From an uncultured Thalassospira sp. (GTDB lineage: Bacteria; Pseudomonadota; Alphaproteobacteria; Rhodospirillales_A; Thalassospiraceae): DNA of 5,395 bases. Every line of letters begins with the position of its first letter. Positions within the stretch are counted from its first letter, which is position 1. Location: assembly GCA_946885765.1 (NCBI GenBank), contig CAMPHD010000250.1, positions 1 through 5,395 on the forward strand, read 5' to 3'. The position numbers and the translations under genes were made by a program. A model generated the notes under the pieces. The model was not told the DNA's origin, did no database searches, and saw only the letters and a list, made by a program, of their open reading frames with translations. Positions 1 to 5,395 of this stretch are shown piece after piece.

Positions 1-18
1 TTCCCGATTTACCAAGCC

Positions 19-234
19 TCATGGCTCCGCCCAAGTGGCGGTGCCTTCGATCAGGTCCCAGCCTTCTTTTGCCGCCCGCAGGCGCGCCTCGGTAAAGACG
101 GCACTGCACAGCGTCGGGGTCACCGGATGCTGTCCGGGCGGGGCATAGAAGCTTTCCTTGAAATCGGAAAAATCGGTGCGCAACGGCGAGAATGTATTGG
201 TTTCGGTCGCAATAGAGGCGCAAAAAATCCTCAT
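19..234 (-). CDS. M81 family metallopeptidase (MlrC-like), N-terminal fragment
   Basis: The 71 visible residues match the N-terminus of the M81/MlrC family (DUF1485), named after the microcystinase-pathway protein MlrC. Members are usually about 500 residues, so only the first seventh is here. What is seen: a short beta-strand start (MRIFCAS), the signature TETNTFSP at residues 10-17, and the family's 'EGTATWAEP' stretch at 63-71. I chose the ATG at 234 because AAGGA lies 7 bases upstream (242-246); an ATG further upstream at 267 would add a charged tail unlike the family. A TGA at 19-21 closes the frame, yet the same frame continues to the edge as GLVNRE, which is what the family has next, so the stop looks like a point change of a Gly codon (GGA). 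The gene follows dctP on the same strand but sits beyond a terminator, so it probably depends on read-through. The substrate is unknown; many M81 proteins sit beside transporters. Family assignment is fairly sure, function is not. Confidence 0.8.
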   Translation of the reverse strand: MRIFCASIATETNTFSPLRTDFSDFKESFYAPPGQHPVTPTLCSAVFTEARLRAAKEGWDLIEGTATWAEP

Positions 235-278
235 GACCCCATCCTTTTTGTTCTTTGTAATCATCATATTTTATGTGC

Positions 279-317
279 AAAAGAAAAAAGCGTGCGGGTG
301 AAGCACAACCCGCACGC
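279..317 (-). terminator. Rho-independent terminator after dctP
   Basis: Read on the minus strand, a perfect 10-bp GC-rich stem (GCGTGCGGGT paired with ACCCGCACGC, plus-strand arms 290-299 and 308-317) with an 8-base loop is followed directly by a T-rich tract (plus strand 279-289, ten A in eleven bases). It begins 7 bases after the dctP stop codon. It should end most dctQMP transcripts and leave only read-through for the M81 gene 45 bases further on. There is no T-tract on the other side, so it works in one direction only. Confidence 0.9.
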
Positions 318-324
318 GCATGGA

Positions 325-1380
325 TTATTCCATGTAGCGGTGGGCGTTGGCTTTATCGACTTCCGTCTGGAACAGTTCGAGAAGTTCAACGCCTTCCGTG
401 CCCAGGGATTCCTGAACGTGTTTGACCACAACCGGCTGAGTCACATCTTTAAGCTTCTGACGCTCTTCTGCGCTCAGTGCGGTGATTTCCATTTTGTCGG
501 TCAAACCGGCAAGACCACGATCAGATGCCTCGATCACACGTGAAACACCACGGCTGGCAACCACACAGGACTGTGCTGCATAACGAACAATCTTCTGCTG
601 ATCGGCCGTCAGATCATCCCAGAATGCTTTCGACAGCATGAAGGTGTAGGGCGAAAACAGGTGATTGGTCAGGGTAAGATAACCCTGCACTTCGTTGAAC
701 TTGGCAAAGGTCACGGTCGGAACCGGGTTCATCTGACCATCGATCACGCCTGTCTGAAGACCGGCATAAACTTCGCCCCACGCCATCGGATAGGCTTCGG
801 CACCCAGTGCCTGCATGATTTTCTGATGCGACGGCAGCGACATGGTGCGAACACGAATGCCCTTGAAATCGTCCAGTGTTGCAATCGGATGCTTGGAGTT
901 GGTCACGGCAAAGAACCCGCCGGTATCCGGGAAGCCGAGAACCTTGACATCGCCAAGGGTGTTTTCGATATCGCCTGCCAGTTTCTGACCAAACGGACCA
1001 TCAAACACATCATAGGTCGATGCGTTGCTGTCGAACGCGAATGCGAGGTTCAGAACATCGATACGCGGATAGTAGGATGCAATCGCCCCGGTCGAGGTCA
1101 GGGTTGCCTGAATAAGACCATCGCGGACCATCTGTACATGTTCGGCGGCCGAACCCAACTGGTTGGACGGATAAACCTCTACCTTGATATCGCCATTGGT
1201 GTCGGCTTCGACAATGTTGGCGAAAACAGCGGTGCAGGCATGCGCCGGGTTTTCAAACGGGTCTTCCTTGTTGTCATGGGCAAATTTCAGAACCTTGGGT
1301 TCTGCATAGGCCAATGACGTGGTGCTGGCCAGCATGGCCGTCGCAAGGGCAAATGCCCCGAAACGCTTCATCGTATTCAT
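325..1380 (-). CDS. dctP: TRAP transporter substrate-binding protein DctP
   Basis: This 351-residue protein is the periplasmic solute receptor of a TRAP transporter; it captures an organic acid and delivers it to the DctQM membrane complex. A Sec signal peptide is clear: positive MNTMKRF, a hydrophobic stretch (8-24) and an AYA cleavage site, giving a mature start near E27. The mature protein begins with the family-typical strand KVLKFAHD. The DctP hallmark DFKGIRVR (171-178) supplies the conserved arginine (R178) that in this family salt-bridges the substrate carboxylate. It is followed by the conserved WGEVYAGLQTGVIDGQMNP (201-219). Length is near the family norm. The ATG at 1380 has AAGGAG 7 bases upstream (1388-1393); an internal ATG at 1371 is less well placed. 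It is the third gene of the dctQ-dctM-dctP unit, 95 bases after dctM, with a hairpin between them and a terminator after it, which fits separate tuning of the abundant receptor. The ligand cannot be read from sequence; a sugar acid is inferred from the neighbouring KDG kinase. Confidence 0.93.
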   Translation of the reverse strand: MNTMKRFGAFALATAMLASTTSLAYAEPKVLKFAHDNKEDPFENPAHACTAVFANIVEADTNGDIKVEVYPSNQLGSAAEHVQMVRDGLIQATLTSTGAIASYYPRIDVLNLAFAFDSNASTYDVFDGPFGQKLAGDIENTLGDVKVLGFPDTGGFFAVTNSKHPIATLDDFKGIRVRTMSLPSHQKIMQALGAEAYPMAWGEVYAGLQTGVIDGQMNPVPTVTFAKFNEVQGYLTLTNHLFSPYTFMLSKAFWDDLTADQQKIVRYAAQSCVVASRGVSRVIEASDRGLAGLTDKMEITALSAEERQKLKDVTQPVVVKHVQESLGTEGVELLELFQTEVDKANAHRYME

Positions 1381-1434
1381 TCTACCTCTCCTTGATTAAG
1401 GTCTTTTATTTCTGTCCGCAGTCTTGGTTTTGGT

Positions 1435-1459
1435 GCCCCGATCCGGACCTGACCGGGGC
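1435..1459 (-). other. GC-rich hairpin between dctM and dctP
   Basis: GCCCCG (1435-1440) pairs with CGGGGC (1454-1459), and a further two pairs form beyond one mismatch. The structure lies 17 bases after the dctM stop. On the minus strand the downstream side reads ACCAAAACC, not a T-tract, so it is not a typical terminator. It could act as an RNA-processing or stability element that lets dctP mRNA outlast dctM, but this is inference from position only. Confidence 0.45.
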
Positions 1460-1475
1460 GTTTCATTGCCGCCGG

Positions 1476-2756
1476 TTACCTGAAGCCAAGCAATCGCGGA
1501 ATCACGAGTGCAAGATCGGACCAGAAGGCAAACAGGAACAGCACACCCAGTTCCGCCAGAAGGAACGGCCAAAGCTGGGCGGCAATTTTTTCAAGCTTTT
1601 CACCCGTAACAGACGACAGCACGAACAGGCACGCGCCCACGGGCGGCGTCATCAACGAGATGTTAAGCGCAAGGACGAAGATGATCCCGGCATGGATCGG
1701 GTCCATCCCGATCTGCACTGTCAACGGCACCAGAACCGGGGCCAAAATGATCAGGATCGCGTTGATATCCATGACCATACCGATCATCAGCAACAGGGCG
1801 ACGATCATGAAAATGACCATGTAGGGATCGGATGACAGGCTCAGCACAAGACTTGCGACTTCCTGCGGGATGCGATTGAAGCTCAGCCACCAGCCAAGGA
1901 TCGACGCAAAGGCAATAATGATGAAAATCACGCCGGTGACCCGGGCAGTGCGGATCAGCATCTGGAAGAAATCGGCGAATGTCAGCGCACGGTAAATAAA
2001 GACACCAATAAACAGCGCATAGGCCACGGCGACCGATGCCGCCTCGGTCGGGGTAACAATCCCGCCCAGAATACCGCCCAGAATGATCAATGGCATAATC
2101 AGGGCCGTGATCGATGATATGAAAATCTTCCAGATTTCCAGAAGCGACGCGCGGCGTTGGTTTTTCGGCAGGTTCTTGGATCGTGCCGTTACCGCAATCA
2201 CCGTCATGCAGATCAGACAGATCATCAAGCCCGGCAGGATACCGGCGGCAAACAGCCCGCCAATGGAAACCCCCATCAGCGATCCATAAACAACCATCAA
2301 TCCCGACGGTGGAATGGTCGGGCCGATGATTGACCCGGCTGCGGTCACCGCACAGGCATAATCCCGGCGATAACCCCGTTCAACCATGGCCGGCACAAGT
2401 GTCTTGCCAAAGGCCGCTGCATCGGCGGTCGCCGCCCCGGTCAGTCCGGCAAAGAAAACCGATGCCAGCATATTGGTGTGCGCCAACCCACCACGGAAAT
2501 GCCCGACCAGCGCCTGCGCAAACAGGACAAGGCGGCTGGTAATCCCGATATGGTTCATGATCTCGCCAGCCAGAATAAAGAACGGCATGGCAAGGAACGG
2601 GAATACGTTCAGGCCGTTAAAGACCTTGCTTGGCCCCTGAACAAGGAACATGCCCCCGCCCATGTCATAAAGGCCAATAACCCCGGCAACGCCCAGCGCA
2701 AAGCCGATCGGCATGCCCAGAACCATCAGAACGACAAAAGTAATACCGACGATCAT
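1476..2756 (-). CDS. dctM: TRAP transporter large permease DctM
   Basis: This 426-residue inner-membrane protein is the large subunit of the TRAP transporter and forms the sodium-driven transport path. It is almost entirely hydrophobic, consistent with the usual 11-12 membrane segments. Family motifs appear in order: PFFILAGEIM (58-67), GLTGAATADAAAFGKTLVPAM (104-124), AAGSIIGPTIPPSG (139-152), GGIVTPTEAA (231-240) and ALNISLMTPPVGACLFV (363-379). The two 'TPTEAA' and 'MTPPVG' regions belong to the paired re-entrant hairpins that in the family line the sodium and substrate sites. Length is typical for a stand-alone DctM, so it is not a QM fusion. The ATG at 2754-2756 overlaps the dctQ stop (ATGA), a sign of translational coupling, and GGAGG lies 7 bases upstream (2764-2768). 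It ends in TAA at 1476. The family call is firm; the substrate is not visible. Confidence 0.95.
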   Translation of the reverse strand: MIVGITFVVLMVLGMPIGFALGVAGVIGLYDMGGGMFLVQGPSKVFNGLNVFPFLAMPFFILAGEIMNHIGITSRLVLFAQALVGHFRGGLAHTNMLASVFFAGLTGAATADAAAFGKTLVPAMVERGYRRDYACAVTAAGSIIGPTIPPSGLMVVYGSLMGVSIGGLFAAGILPGLMICLICMTVIAVTARSKNLPKNQRRASLLEIWKIFISSITALIMPLIILGGILGGIVTPTEAASVAVAYALFIGVFIYRALTFADFFQMLIRTARVTGVIFIIIAFASILGWWLSFNRIPQEVASLVLSLSSDPYMVIFMIVALLLMIGMVMDINAILIILAPVLVPLTVQIGMDPIHAGIIFVLALNISLMTPPVGACLFVLSSVTGEKLEKIAAQLWPFLLAELGVLFLFAFWSDLALVIPRLLGFR

Positions 2757-3274
2757 TCTGCGCCCTCCGCCAGATCAATGGGAACGAAGCGGCCCTGATC
2801 GCGAAGCGCGACCAGCAATAACTGAATGGCAGCAAGAAGGGATGCAACCGGCACCGCGGCATAAGGCAGTGCCAGCGTCATGCCAAAGATCATCGCCTGA
2901 CGGCGCATACCGCCCGCGGCAAAATCAAAGCCGTAAATCGCCAGATACAGAAATGCACATAGCGCAATCAGATCGACACAGAACAGGACCGTGCGCTGCA
3001 CGGGCATCGGCGTGTTAAGGATAAACATCCCGATGCCGATATGTTCGCGCCGCGCAATCCCGGCCGACACCGCCAAAAGAGCAGCCCAGATCATCAGGTA
3101 GCGTGCGAGTTCTTCGGGCCAGGGCAGTTGCCAGTGGAAAATGTAACGATCAATCACGCCCAGCCAGACATCCAGCACAAGGGCCAGCATCAGGACGGCA
3201 ATCACACGTTCGACCACCCAGTTTAGCGACCGGCTGATCATTGCGGCTGTGGTTTCAACACGGCGCAGCGCCAT
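2753..3274 (-). CDS. dctQ: TRAP transporter small permease DctQ
   Basis: This 173-residue protein is the small membrane subunit of the TRAP transporter; in the family it packs against DctM and helps dock the periplasmic receptor. Four hydrophobic segments are visible (roughly residues 22-41, 57-75, 95-116 and 137-157). The family signature PWPEELARYLMIWAALLAVS (51-70) is followed by ARREHIGI (74-81), the usual 'HI' element after the second helix. The ATG at 3274 has GGAGA about 10 bases upstream (3285-3289), a slightly long spacing. It is first in the leftward unit, so its leader carries the two promoter-distal palindromes described separately. It overlaps dctM by four bases. Order Q-M-P, with the receptor last, differs from the common P-Q-M order but is known in alphaproteobacteria. 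Confidence 0.92.
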   Translation of the reverse strand: MALRRVETTAAMISRSLNWVVERVIAVLMLALVLDVWLGVIDRYIFHWQLPWPEELARYLMIWAALLAVSAGIARREHIGIGMFILNTPMPVQRTVLFCVDLIALCAFLYLAIYGFDFAAGGMRRQAMIFGMTLALPYAAVPVASLLAAIQLLLVALRDQGRFVPIDLAEGAE

Positions 3275-3306
3275 CTTGCTTATCTCTCCACTGATTGAAT
3301 GTTTTA

Positions 3307-3321
3307 TGTAATTTTTCTACA
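3307..3321. promoter_or_regulatory. Putative HexR-type operator 1
   Basis: TGTAATTTTTCTACA has TGTA and TACA half-sites separated by 7 bases. It lies 33 bases upstream of the dctQ start and its centre is 30 bp from that of operator 2. A regulator bound here would obstruct transcription into dctQ. The match to the two other copies and to the HexR 15-bp geometry is seen; binding by the adjacent regulator is inferred. Confidence 0.6.
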
Positions 3322-3336
3322 TCGTGAGGATATTTT

Positions 3337-3351
3337 TGTAGCTTGTCTACA
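3337..3351. promoter_or_regulatory. Putative HexR-type operator 2
   Basis: TGTAGCTTGTCTACA is the most symmetric TGTA/TACA copy: perfect 5-bp arms TGTAG and CTACA around CTTGT. Its centre is 73 bp from that of operator 3, close to seven DNA turns, so both could lie on the same face of the helix and allow looping. Confidence 0.65.
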
Positions 3352-3403
3352 TATTTTTAAGTCATAATTGCAAATACCACCACGAATGCCCGCAAACAAT
3401 GAC

Positions 3404-3409
3404 ATTATA
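3404..3409 (-). promoter_or_regulatory. Candidate -10 box for dctQMP
   Basis: A perfect TATAAT reads on the minus strand, pointing to dctQ, with about 130 bases to the start codon. Operator 3 abuts it and would fill the -10/-35 spacer. No good -35 box is present at 16-18 bases (GGCAAA or similar), so the promoter may be weak or need an activator. Downstream of it the transcript would cross operators 2 and 1. Confidence 0.45.
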
Positions 3410-3424
3410 GGTAGTTAAACTACA
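3410..3424. promoter_or_regulatory. Putative HexR-type operator 3
   Basis: GGTAGTTAAACTACA contains perfect 6-bp arms GTAGTT and AACTAC around one A, and fits TGTA-N7-TACA with one mismatch. It sits directly next to the minus-strand TATAAT (3404-3409). It also covers the -35 position for a plus-strand TATTAT at 3435-3440. One bound regulator could therefore control both directions, including its own gene. Confidence 0.65.
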
Positions 3425-3514
3425 TTTTTGCCTGTATTATTTGGACCACACACCCAAAACCACCGGAAGACAACAACGGCGACCAAACAATTCAGCAATC
3501 AACGCCCTACCCGC

Positions 3515-3544
3515 TTTACGGTTAAATCCGGCAGGTCGGATAAT
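3515..3544 (+). promoter_or_regulatory. Candidate sigma-70-type promoter for the regulator gene
   Basis: TTTACG (3515-3520, four of six matches to TTGACA) and GATAAT (3539-3544, five of six matches to TATAAT) are separated by 18 bases and would give a leader of about 100 bases for the gene at 3650. It does not overlap the palindromes. An alternative is the TATTAT at 3435-3440, which would place operator 3 over its -35 position and give a leader of about 200 bases. Sequence alone does not decide between them. Confidence 0.35.
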
Positions 3545-3586
3545 CTCGGGATCAAGATCGAAGCTATCGCCTGCAAACCGAAAAAG

Positions 3587-3598
3587 TGATATTTATCA
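3587..3598. promoter_or_regulatory. Short palindrome resembling an FNR/CRP-family site
   Basis: TGATATTTATCA has 5-bp arms and the TGAT-N4-ATCA core of FNR/FixK sites, but lacks the outer T and A of the full consensus. It lies between the candidate regulator promoter and the start codon. A 12-bp palindrome can easily arise by chance, so this is a weak call. Confidence 0.2.
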
Positions 3599-3649
3599 GC
3601 GGGGTGCCGACAACAGCACCTCATATTCGAGAATGATCGGAACGCTCGC

Positions 3650-4534
3650 ATGCAACCTACTGTCGATATCATCAGCCTCCTGCGTCGAAAGGCCGGAACC
3701 TTTCCCGCACGTGAACAGCGGGTTGCCGACTACGTTCAGGATCACCTGCAAGACGTCACCACCATCGCCCTTTCCGATCTTGCGCAAAACGTTGGCGTCA
3801 GCGAACCGACCGTGATCCGGTTTTGCCGGACCCTTGGCTGTGACGGATTTCGCGATTTCAAAATACGACTGGCACAGAACCTTGCGGTCAGCATGCAATA
3901 TCTGGCACCCGAAGACCTTGCCGACGATACAACGGCCGCCGACGTGCTTTCCAATCACGTGCTGGGCGTGATTGTCGATAATCTGCGCTTGCTGCGCGAA
4001 CAGCTTTCAAGCACCGAAATCGACAAGGCTGCCGATATTCTGGCCAATGCCCGCCAGATCGCCTTTATGGGTGTTGGCGGCGGCTCCACGACGGTTGCCT
4101 TTGATGCCGCCAACCGTTTCTTCCGCCTTGGCATTCCCGCACAGGCCCAAAGTGATGGCTACCTTCAGCGCATGCTGGCCTCCACCTTTGGCGAGGAAGA
4201 TGTGCTTTTTGCCATCTCCACCAGCGGTCGCCCGACCGAACTGATCCACAGTGCCGCCATTGCCCGCCAATATGGCGCAAAGGTCATCTCCATGACCCAC
4301 CCGCAAAGTCCGCTTGCCGCCGAAAGCGACCTTGTGATTGGCATTGATATGCCTGAAAACCCTGATATTTATAAGCCAACGGCCACCCGGCATGTTTTTC
4401 TGGCAACCATCGATATCATTGCCACTGCGGTTGCCCGGCGGACGCCGGACCGAACGCTTGAAAAACTTCGCCGGATCAGGTCATCTTTGCTGACTCTCAA
4501 TCCGCCGACCGGTCGTCAGCCTATCGGCGACTGA
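3650..4534 (+). CDS. RpiR-family transcriptional regulator, HexR-like (HTH plus SIS domain)
   Basis: This 294-residue cytoplasmic regulator has the two-domain RpiR layout. The N-terminal helix-turn-helix domain (about 1-77) contains IALSDLAQNVGVSEPTVIRF (39-58) and then CRTLGCDGFRDFKIRLAQNL (59-78), very like HexR as I recall it. A SIS sugar-phosphate domain (about 105-265) carries GVGGGSTTVAFDAANRFFRLG (141-161) and the phosphate-binding ISTSGRPTEL (189-198). The C-terminal tail 'LRRIRSSLLTL' (273-283) also resembles HexR. HexR proteins repress sugar-acid and Entner-Doudoroff genes until KDPG binds the SIS domain. The neighbouring KDG kinase makes exactly KDPG, so a similar effector is likely (inference). 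The ATG at 3650 is the only usable start: no ATG, GTG or TTG occurs in frame back to the stop at 3587. Its ribosome site is weak (GGAA, 7 bases upstream). It shares an operon with the kinase and faces dctQMP across three palindromes, so autoregulation is plausible. Family certain; HexR-like function probable. Confidence 0.92.
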   Translation: MQPTVDIISLLRRKAGTFPAREQRVADYVQDHLQDVTTIALSDLAQNVGVSEPTVIRFCRTLGCDGFRDFKIRLAQNLAVSMQYLAPEDLADDTTAADVLSNHVLGVIVDNLRLLREQLSSTEIDKAADILANARQIAFMGVGGGSTTVAFDAANRFFRLGIPAQAQSDGYLQRMLASTFGEEDVLFAISTSGRPTELIHSAAIARQYGAKVISMTHPQSPLAAESDLVIGIDMPENPDIYKPTATRHVFLATIDIIATAVARRTPDRTLEKLRRIRSSLLTLNPPTGRQPIGD

Positions 4535-4562
4535 TCACGCCACCATCCCCATCGAGGCCCCA

Positions 4563-5387
4563 ATGACCCGTACTGCCTTTATCGGCGAATGCATGATCGA
4601 GCTTGCCGGAACATCCCCCGGCAGCATTTTTGGCACGGCCAATCTCGGCTTTGCCGGTGATACGCTTAATGGCGCGACCTATATGGCACGCACTGCCCGC
4701 CTGCTTGCAACGCCTGATACCGATGTTTCCTACATCACGGCACTGGGGACAGATCCCTACAGCGACGCGATGATTGCCGCCTGGCAGAAGGATCAGATCG
4801 ACACAGTGCTGGTCCGCCGGATCGACGGTGCCCTGCCCGGCCTTTACGCCATTCAGACCGACGAAACCGGTGAACGCAGCTTTTCCTACTGGCGCAACAA
4901 TGCCGCCGCGAAACAGATGCTTCAGGGTGGCCACGATGCCGTATTGCGCGATGCGCTTCGCGGGTTTGACTGCCTTTATCTTTCGGGGATCACGCTTGCC
5001 ATTCTCTCGGATGCAGATCGCAAAACCCTGATCGACATCGCTGCAAACTTCACCAAGCAGGGCGGCAAAGTCTGCTTTGATACCAATCATCGTCCGCGCC
5101 TTTGGGCCGATCAGGACGATGCAATGGCAACCTATCTGGCGATTGCCCCGTATTGCCACACCGTCCTGCCAACATTTGATGACGATAGCGCACTGTTTGG
5201 CGATGCAACGCCCTCTGCCACCGCCAAACGCTGGCATTCGCTGGGTGCGGACGAGGTTGTTGTTAAATGCGGTGGTGAACCAACCTTTTATTCGATCAGG
5301 GACGGCGAAACCGGCACCGTCACTCCGCCCTGGGTCACAGTTAGCGTCGATACGGCGTCGGCCGGGGATTGCTGTAACGGATCTTAG
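4563..5387 (+). CDS. kdgK: 2-keto-3-deoxygluconate kinase (PfkB family), 3' end missing
   Basis: This is the first 274 residues of a PfkB/ribokinase-fold sugar kinase, most like E. coli KdgK, which phosphorylates KDG with ATP to KDPG, the substrate of the Entner-Doudoroff aldolase. Seen in order: FIGECMIEL (6-14), AGDTLNGATYMAR (31-43), ITALGTDPYSDAMIAAW (58-74), LPGLYAIQTDETGERSFSYW (91-110), LYLSGITLAILS (138-149) and CFDTNHRPRLW (171-181). The last three carry residues that in KDG kinases contact the substrate. The ATP-site motif DTASAGD (263-269) keeps the catalytic aspartate D269. Family members run about 310 residues, so roughly 35-40 are absent. After D269 the expected SFN-G-YL sequence is scrambled (CCNGS) and a TAG at 5385 closes the frame, while 'LSVR' resumes in another frame from 5383. 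This is probably a sequence-end error. The ATG at 4563 has GAGG 5 bases upstream and follows the regulator stop by 28 bases, so the two form one operon. Confidence 0.9.
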   Translation: MTRTAFIGECMIELAGTSPGSIFGTANLGFAGDTLNGATYMARTARLLATPDTDVSYITALGTDPYSDAMIAAWQKDQIDTVLVRRIDGALPGLYAIQTDETGERSFSYWRNNAAAKQMLQGGHDAVLRDALRGFDCLYLSGITLAILSDADRKTLIDIAANFTKQGGKVCFDTNHRPRLWADQDDAMATYLAIAPYCHTVLPTFDDDSALFGDATPSATAKRWHSLGADEVVVKCGGEPTFYSIRDGETGTVTPPWVTVSVDTASAGDCCNGS

Positions 5388-5395
5388 CGTGCGGG

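Larger units (their letters stand above)
3275..3649. promoter_or_regulatory. Divergent control region between dctQ and the regulator gene
   Basis: This 375-base stretch between the divergent start codons holds no convincing gene. Its left part (about 3295-3445) is clearly AT-rich and carries three TGTA-N7-TACA palindromes and a perfect TATAAT on the minus strand. Its right part (3446-3649) has ordinary composition, a possible promoter for the regulator gene and a small TGAT-N4-ATCA palindrome. A frame open on the plus strand from 3441 runs into the regulator gene in another register and has no family-like content, so I do not call it. Confidence 0.75.

Noticed and set aside
661..1317. A 218-codon open frame on the plus strand opposite dctP
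   Set aside because: It is antisense to a well-supported receptor gene, has no recognisable domain and reflects the codon bias of dctP.
1435..1459. Terminator between dctM and dctP
   Set aside because: The hairpin is real but lacks a T-tract on either strand, and dctP has no visible promoter of its own, so termination there is unlikely.
1314..1835. A 173-codon open frame on the plus strand spanning the dctP start and the dctM end
   Set aside because: It crosses two clear genes, and its His/Gln/Asp-rich composition is typical of antisense translation of membrane-protein codons.
1476..3274. Fused DctQM permease
   Set aside because: dctQ and dctM are separate genes with their own ribosome sites and a four-base stop/start overlap.
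3441..3815. A 124-codon open frame in the intergenic region reaching into the regulator gene
   Set aside because: It overlaps the regulator's DNA-binding domain in another frame, has no family-like content and no convincing ribosome site.
4521..5237. A 238-codon open frame on the minus strand opposite the kinase
   Set aside because: The opposite strand matches KDG kinase throughout; this frame is rich in Cys, Gly and Ala without domain logic and is a shadow.
1..5395. An undescribed defence, mobile or RNA-guided system
   Set aside because: All six genes belong to known transport, regulation or enzyme families; no direct-repeat array, transposase, integrase, toxin pair or structured-RNA locus is visible.

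Overview
The window looks like part of a catabolic locus from a Gram-negative, probably alphaproteobacterial, genome. Base composition is moderately GC-rich by eye, with Shine-Dalgarno-led genes and a DctPQM-type TRAP transporter. The proteins have the flavour of marine Rhodospirillales such as Thalassospira, but that genus guess is only an impression. No mobile element, rRNA, tRNA or CRISPR array is visible.

The layout is two divergent transcription units around a 375-base AT-rich control region (3275-3649). Leftward, on the minus strand, run dctQ (3274-2753), dctM (2756-1476, overlapping dctQ by ATGA) and dctP (1380-325). A strong Rho-independent terminator follows (279-317). Beyond it is the first part of an M81/MlrC-family metallopeptidase gene (starting at 234), which runs toward the left edge. 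Rightward, on the plus strand, run an RpiR/HexR-type regulator (3650-4534) and, 28 bases later, a PfkB-family 2-keto-3-deoxygluconate (KDG) kinase (from 4563) that is cut by the right edge.

The most informative non-coding signal is three 15-bp palindromes of the form TGTA-N7-TACA at 3307-3321, 3337-3351 and 3410-3424. They have the geometry of known HexR operators, and the adjacent regulator closely resembles HexR in its helix-turn-helix. A working model (inference) is as follows. The TRAP system imports a carboxylate, probably a sugar acid or related hydroxy acid, that is converted to KDG. The kinase makes KDPG. KDPG, the known HexR effector, releases the regulator from the three operators and switches on both units. 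The role of the M81 protein in this scheme is not evident.

Both end genes are disrupted within a few tens of bases of the window edges: an in-frame TGA in the M81 gene at 19-21, and a scrambled, frameshifted ATP-site motif in the kinase after 5369. This pattern is most easily explained by poor sequence at contig ends, although real pseudogenisation cannot be excluded. I found no clearly novel system; the regulatory region and the gene combination are the parts most worth a second look.
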